From Eremothecium cymbalariae DBVPG#7215 (lineage: Eukaryota > Ascomycota > Saccharomycetes > Saccharomycetales > Saccharomycetaceae): a stretch of DNA of 64,000 nucleotides. This document shows, piece after piece, positions 61,801 to 64,000 of this stretch (position 1 is its first letter; each line of letters begins with the position of its first letter). Under the pieces are notes generated by a model that was given only the letters and a program-made list of their open reading frames with translations, had not been told where the DNA came from and searched no databases. The stretch is from contig NC_016451.1 in NCBI RefSeq assembly GCF_000235365.1, positions 806,001-870,000 of the forward strand. The letters are read 5' to 3'. The position numbers were made by a program, and so were the translations under genes.

Positions 61801-62225
61801 AACCAGCTACAGTATTGAGCCCGGAGAAATCTGCCGCACCTGAGAAACAAACCCCTATATCAGCTTCAGGTGCGCCAAGTGTGTCTAGTATTACAGAAAG
61901 TCAAGAAACAGCAGATACAGGCGTCGCAGAAGAGCAAGCCGCTGGTGATCTATCCGAAGATCAAACTCAACAAGATACAACTGCCACTTCTGCTTCTATG
62001 ATTACTTCTAATGAACAGCCAATTAATGATGACCCTGAGGCAACCTCTATTAAGCCGAGTGCAGATGCGCTTGAAAAACTTCAAGAGGAAGCCAAACTTC
62101 GTCACGAAGAAGAACAAGAAGCACTAGATAAGAAGTCTCCTCAAAACGGCGGTAATTCATTTTCTGAGTTACCTAAGGAAAGTGTTATCAGAAAGGTTGA
62201 AGAAGATGAAAACTATGATGACTAA
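58872..62225 (+). CDS. CYC8: Cyc8 (Ssn6), TPR subunit of the Tup1 corepressor
   Basis: A 1117-residue protein, longer than S. cerevisiae Cyc8 (966). The TPR array runs from about residue 130 to 490 (for example TAETWLSIASLAETLGDADR and ALTSLAHLYRSRDVFQRAAE) and is closely conserved. It binds Tup1 and DNA-binding repressors to shut down many genes. Before the TPRs lies a Gly/Gln-rich region including QAQ repeats coded by CAG/GCT triplets (59177-59230); after them, Gln/His-rich repeats (near 60385-60415 and 60690-60830) and then a long Pro/Ala/Glu segment (about 61280-61560) with EPAPAPA-like units. I start at ATG 58872; a second ATG is two codons on. An upstream in-frame extension to 58731 begins at GTG and is probably leader. 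Confidence 0.97.
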   Translation: MTMNNPLAPHSTMGAGGPLGMRVGQAISQMGPQQLVQISPQQHMHAVAAQQGQQGRQQSQQGQAGGGGANGGVSPQIGGGGAGLAACSGGGMSGGQQGQGQQQAQQAQQAQQAQQQQQQQALDPLSQSTAETWLSIASLAETLGDADRAAMAYDATLQYNPSSTKALTSLAHLYRSRDVFQRAAELYQRALAVNPELGDIWATLGHCYLMLDNLQRAYAAYQQALYHLSNPNVPKLWHGIGILYDRYGSLDYAEEAFAKVLELDPHFEKANEIYFRLGIIYKHQGKWNQALECFRYILPQPPAPLQEWDVWFQLGSVLESMGEWQGAREAYEHVLSQNDRHAKVLQQLGCLYGMNNVQFYDPQTALNLLLKSLEVDSTDATTWYHLGRIHMVRNDYTAAYDAFQQAVNRDSRNPTFWCSIGVLYYQISQYRDALDAYTRAIRLNPYISEVWYDLGTLYETCNNQLNDALDAYKQAARLDPNNVHIRERLEALTAQLANPGAQQPQQQPQQQLQQSRGPAPIMLQPTLQQQDQTNPLNNRPGMYRSAPQGVTNVSIVSEAAGGVSALPSRPHNLHQLQNNGNILEPSLLPQKRPMEGGMDTLVNAISQQELQHQQQHQQKLVQQQQQQHQQQHQQELHQHQIHQQQQQQQQQHHTRLPLATGHPQQLPSEPVPVVPLEPVSHLHMLPPTHAQNNIQQHAAKRPKHDSDRAPKQSRPSINSMVTPAPPGPERANSVSESQPQNVVAAQPVESPQHLPAVSQVVKEEAERSFPNLNGTAQSDPSTVTAPKNSPTLNLASPDNTHALPASAPATAPAPAAEPSPAPAAELAASAQAVEPVVSAPMTEPAPAPAAELGSTPLAEPSSASTSEPSTSGLAPEPTSASAPETAVAPSPSPITIPAPKPADVATIATNSESLSKIISTVDGKQDELNHYKEIKEPNSKTPVVPVPPASLALVAPGGNTEDSVSSHENSKSSVLTEPATVLSPEKSAAPEKQTPISASGAPSVSSITESQETADTGVAEEQAAGDLSEDQTQQDTTATSASMITSNEQPINDDPEATSIKPSADALEKLQEEAKLRHEEEQEALDKKSPQNGGNSFSELPKESVIRKVEEDENYDD

Positions 62226-62544
62226 ATTCGTTATAACATCTGTCTATTATTTCTAAGTACCCCTTCCCTCCGGCTCCCGCTGGTTATATCATATTTTGGT
62301 ATCAAGGAATGACTAATAAAGTTTGAAAATACGAAAGTATCGAAGCAAGACGTAATTTGTTCTGCAAATGTTGTTTATAATTTTCGCCTTCTTATGAAAT
62401 TTGTATTACTAATAGATATAGAGATATAAATATTACCTATTTTGTCATCTCTAATGTAACCAAAAGATGCTCCATTGGCAATCTCCTCTTAAGAACAATT
62501 TGTCTTCTTTAAATCGCCTCAAGCCATCAAATATGTTTTCTACT
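62226..62544. other. CYC8/SUS1 convergent 3' spacer
   Basis: A 319-bp AT-rich spacer with polyadenylation-type A/T sequence. I see nothing else. Confidence 0.3.
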
Positions 62545-62844
62545 TCACTGCGTATCCACAATGTCATACAAAAACGCTTTAATTTGCTGCATTATCTCAT
62601 CCTTCGTATTTGAAGAAACTAAATTAACAGCTTCTGGCTCAACTCGCTTTAGCACTTCTGAGAAATTTGTAGTATTATCATCCTCCATCGTCTCTCGTGT
62701 AATTTTTTTTACTTGTTCCATCCAACCTTCATCCAGCAGCCTTTGCGCTAGTTTATTAGAAATGCGTTCATAATTCCCAGATTCCACAAGATATTGTTGG
62801 ATTTGAGCTCTTAGATCCATAGCTTCCTTGTCAGTGGATGTCAT
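62545..62844 (-). CDS. SUS1: Sus1 (ENY2), SAGA deubiquitinase module and TREX-2 subunit, intron-free
   Basis: A 99-residue protein. QIQQYLVESGNYERISNKL and the end EFLEEIVDTQ-like FLYDIVDTQ match S. cerevisiae Sus1 (96 residues) along the chain. Sus1 acts in histone H2B deubiquitination within SAGA and in mRNA export as part of TREX-2. The S. cerevisiae gene contains two introns, but here the frame is uninterrupted from the ATG at 62844 to the stop and no splice signals are needed. I use 62844; further codons upstream run back only to a GTG. It is divergent from YSA1, as in S. cerevisiae (YBR111W-A, YBR111C). Confidence 0.95.
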   Translation of the reverse strand: MTSTDKEAMDLRAQIQQYLVESGNYERISNKLAQRLLDEGWMEQVKKITRETMEDDNTTNFSEVLKRVEPEAVNLVSSNTKDEIMQQIKAFLYDIVDTQ

Positions 62845-63020
62845 CTTGGCTAACTCCGTTATAACCGCTTTATGTATCACAATCACACAATACCGTCCGA
62901 TGTTTGAACTACACTTTTAGACCTTTGGGGAACTCTGGACTGTTTTTTTCCAGTATTGCTAAACTTCGCTCGAAAAACCTTGAAGGAATATACTACATAA
63001 TAATTGTTCGTCTGACCCTT

Positions 63021-63743
63021 ATGGGTAGTAAAGCGGTTAAATATACAAGTAGATTGGCAACGTCACACTCCCATCGTGTACTAGGAGTTGTCATTAACAT
63101 TAACAGGATGAGTCACGTATCTAAGAATAAACCAGAACAAGCAAAATTGGTCGCAACACACGGTGTTACTGATGCTACAAATATGAAATGGATCGGCCTC
63201 GAGAAGATCATATACTTGGATCCTAACGGTCAGGAACGTGAGTGGGAGAGTGCTGTTCGGAAGACTCGGTCCTCTGGAGGGATTGATGGTGTCGGTATTT
63301 TAGCGATTCTCCGCCACCCAGACCAACCTGACCGGATTGTACTGCAGAAACAGTTTCGTCCTCCAGTGAACGGTGTATGCATCGAGATGCCTGCAGGACT
63401 TGTCGATGAAGGTGAGACTATAGAACAGGCTGCATTAAGGGAGCTTAAGGAAGAAACTGGTTATTCTGGCAAGATCATTTCTAAGAGCCCAACAATTTTT
63501 AACGACCCTGGATTTACAAACACGAACTTATCTATGGTTCTTGTTGAAATAGACGAAACTCTACCTGAAAACCAGAATCCAGTGAACAATCTAGAGGCCA
63601 ATGAGTTCATAGAGTGCTTTACGGTGACTTTAAAAGATTTTCCAGATAAAATGTTAGAGTTGGATAGGCTCGGTTATAAGTTGGACTCCAGGGTAGATAA
63701 CATTGCCCAAGGTATTAGACTAGCCAAACAATTCGACTTATGA
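63021..63743 (+). CDS. YSA1: ADP-ribose pyrophosphatase Ysa1 (Nudix hydrolase)
   Basis: A 240-residue Nudix enzyme that hydrolyses ADP-ribose and O-acetyl-ADP-ribose to AMP. The Nudix box GLVDEGETIEQAALRELKEE, with TGY directly after it, fits Gx5Ex7REUxEExGU, and SAVRKTRSSGGIDGVGIL precedes it. S. cerevisiae Ysa1 is 231 residues. Two ATGs are possible: 63021, which adds a basic leader without acidic residues (MGSKAVKYTSRLATSHSHRV), and 63108 (MSHVSKNKPEQAK). The first could give a mitochondrial form and the second a cytosolic one; I report the longer. The frame extends further upstream only through a TTG at 62904. Confidence 0.93.
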   Translation: MGSKAVKYTSRLATSHSHRVLGVVININRMSHVSKNKPEQAKLVATHGVTDATNMKWIGLEKIIYLDPNGQEREWESAVRKTRSSGGIDGVGILAILRHPDQPDRIVLQKQFRPPVNGVCIEMPAGLVDEGETIEQAALRELKEETGYSGKIISKSPTIFNDPGFTNTNLSMVLVEIDETLPENQNPVNNLEANEFIECFTVTLKDFPDKMLELDRLGYKLDSRVDNIAQGIRLAKQFDL

Positions 63744-63906
63744 TTTTAACTTGTGTAGACTTACAAGAGACCTTAACTATATTAGCTTCATTATTATAGA
63801 ACCACTGAATGTATGACGACATTTCGCCAAGATTGGTTATGGCACTGTTAAATATGTTGGAGCTTGAGATCCGTAGTCATATGATAATATGAGTTCTCAA
63901 AAATAA

Positions 63907-63988
63907 CGACAACAGCAGGATTAGAACCAGCGCGGGCAAAGCCCAACAGATTTCAAGTCTGTCGCCTTAACCACTCGGCCATGTTGCC
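63907..63988 (-). tRNA. tRNA-Ser, anticodon UGA
   Basis: An 82-base tRNA with a long variable arm (GGGCTTTGCCC), typical of Ser. The acceptor stem pairs GGCAACA with TGTTGTC, with one G-T pair, and a G discriminator follows. The D-arm carries the box A stretch TGGCCGAGTGG, and the anticodon loop CTTGAAA holds anticodon TGA and has no intron. Box B reads GGTTCTAATCC, with T at position 57 where a purine is usual, and the T stem has a T-T mismatch. These are oddities, but the fold and sequence match yeast tRNA-Ser closely. Confidence 0.95.
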
Positions 63989-64000
63989 ACCAATATACGG

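Noticed and set aside
1..64000. Transposons, LTRs, virus-like genes, CRISPR arrays, transferred gene clusters
   Set aside because: No integrase, reverse transcriptase, terminal repeats, spaced repeats or compositionally foreign gene cluster was seen; every recognised gene is a yeast housekeeping gene in expected order.

Overview
The window is 64 kb of nuclear DNA from a budding yeast of the family Saccharomycetaceae. It carries 32 protein genes, one of them cut by the left edge, and one tRNA gene, with nearly intron-free coding sequence and short to medium spacers. Gene order is the strongest clue. Genes that Saccharomyces cerevisiae keeps on chromosome II (AGP2 YBR132C down to YSA1 YBR111C) alternate here with genes it keeps on chromosome XVI (SRP54 YPR088C down to NOT5 YPR072W). 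One locus merging two S. cerevisiae tracks is what a lineage that split before the whole-genome duplication should show. The leader of the TEF gene holds a block (35861-35891, minus strand) that I recognise from memory as nearly identical to the Ashbya gossypii TEF promoter. I therefore favour the genus Eremothecium, but a more AT-rich species than E. gossypii. Species identity is inference.

Layout: 1-3658 holds a MUD2-like gene (cut) and AGP2. 4907-9513 holds an unrecognised gene, CCZ1 and SRP54. 10557-17872 holds SHE3, OPY1, ASA1 (frameshifted at a T run), a YPR084W-like P-loop protein and ATG14. 18174-26026 holds VMA2, MDM36, TPS1 and PTC4. 26401-32890 is a run of five plus-strand genes, TFC1, MRPL36, DIB1, GRS1 and CBP6. 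33019-37628 is a minus-strand run of MUD1 (one intron), the eEF1A gene TEF and MRL1 (frameshifted at an A/T run). 38852-44152 holds an unrecognised gene, a 3.2 kb spacer and OPY2. 44772-54433 holds TKL1, LTP1, NOT5 and LYS2. 54485-63743 holds RAD16, a 2.1 kb spacer with two long perfect palindromes, CYC8, SUS1 and YSA1. The window ends in a tRNA-Ser(UGA) gene.

These genes do not form a pathway; they are housekeeping genes held together by ancestral order. Themes include splicing and mRNA fate (MUD2, MUD1, DIB1, NOT5, SHE3), translation (TEF, GRS1, MRPL36, CBP6), membrane traffic and autophagy (CCZ1, ATG14, MRL1, VMA2, SRP54), metabolism (TPS1, TKL1, LYS2, YSA1, AGP2), and transcription or repair (TFC1, SUS1, CYC8, RAD16).

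No transposon, virus-like element, CRISPR array or horizontally acquired cluster was seen. The most notable signals are the 48-bp and 56-bp perfect palindromes upstream of CYC8, long ATG-free leaders before CYC8, OPY2 and SHE3, a UUG-initiated mitochondrial leader on GRS1, an 11-nt first exon in MUD1, an intron-free SUS1, and two homopolymer frameshifts that probably reflect sequencing error.
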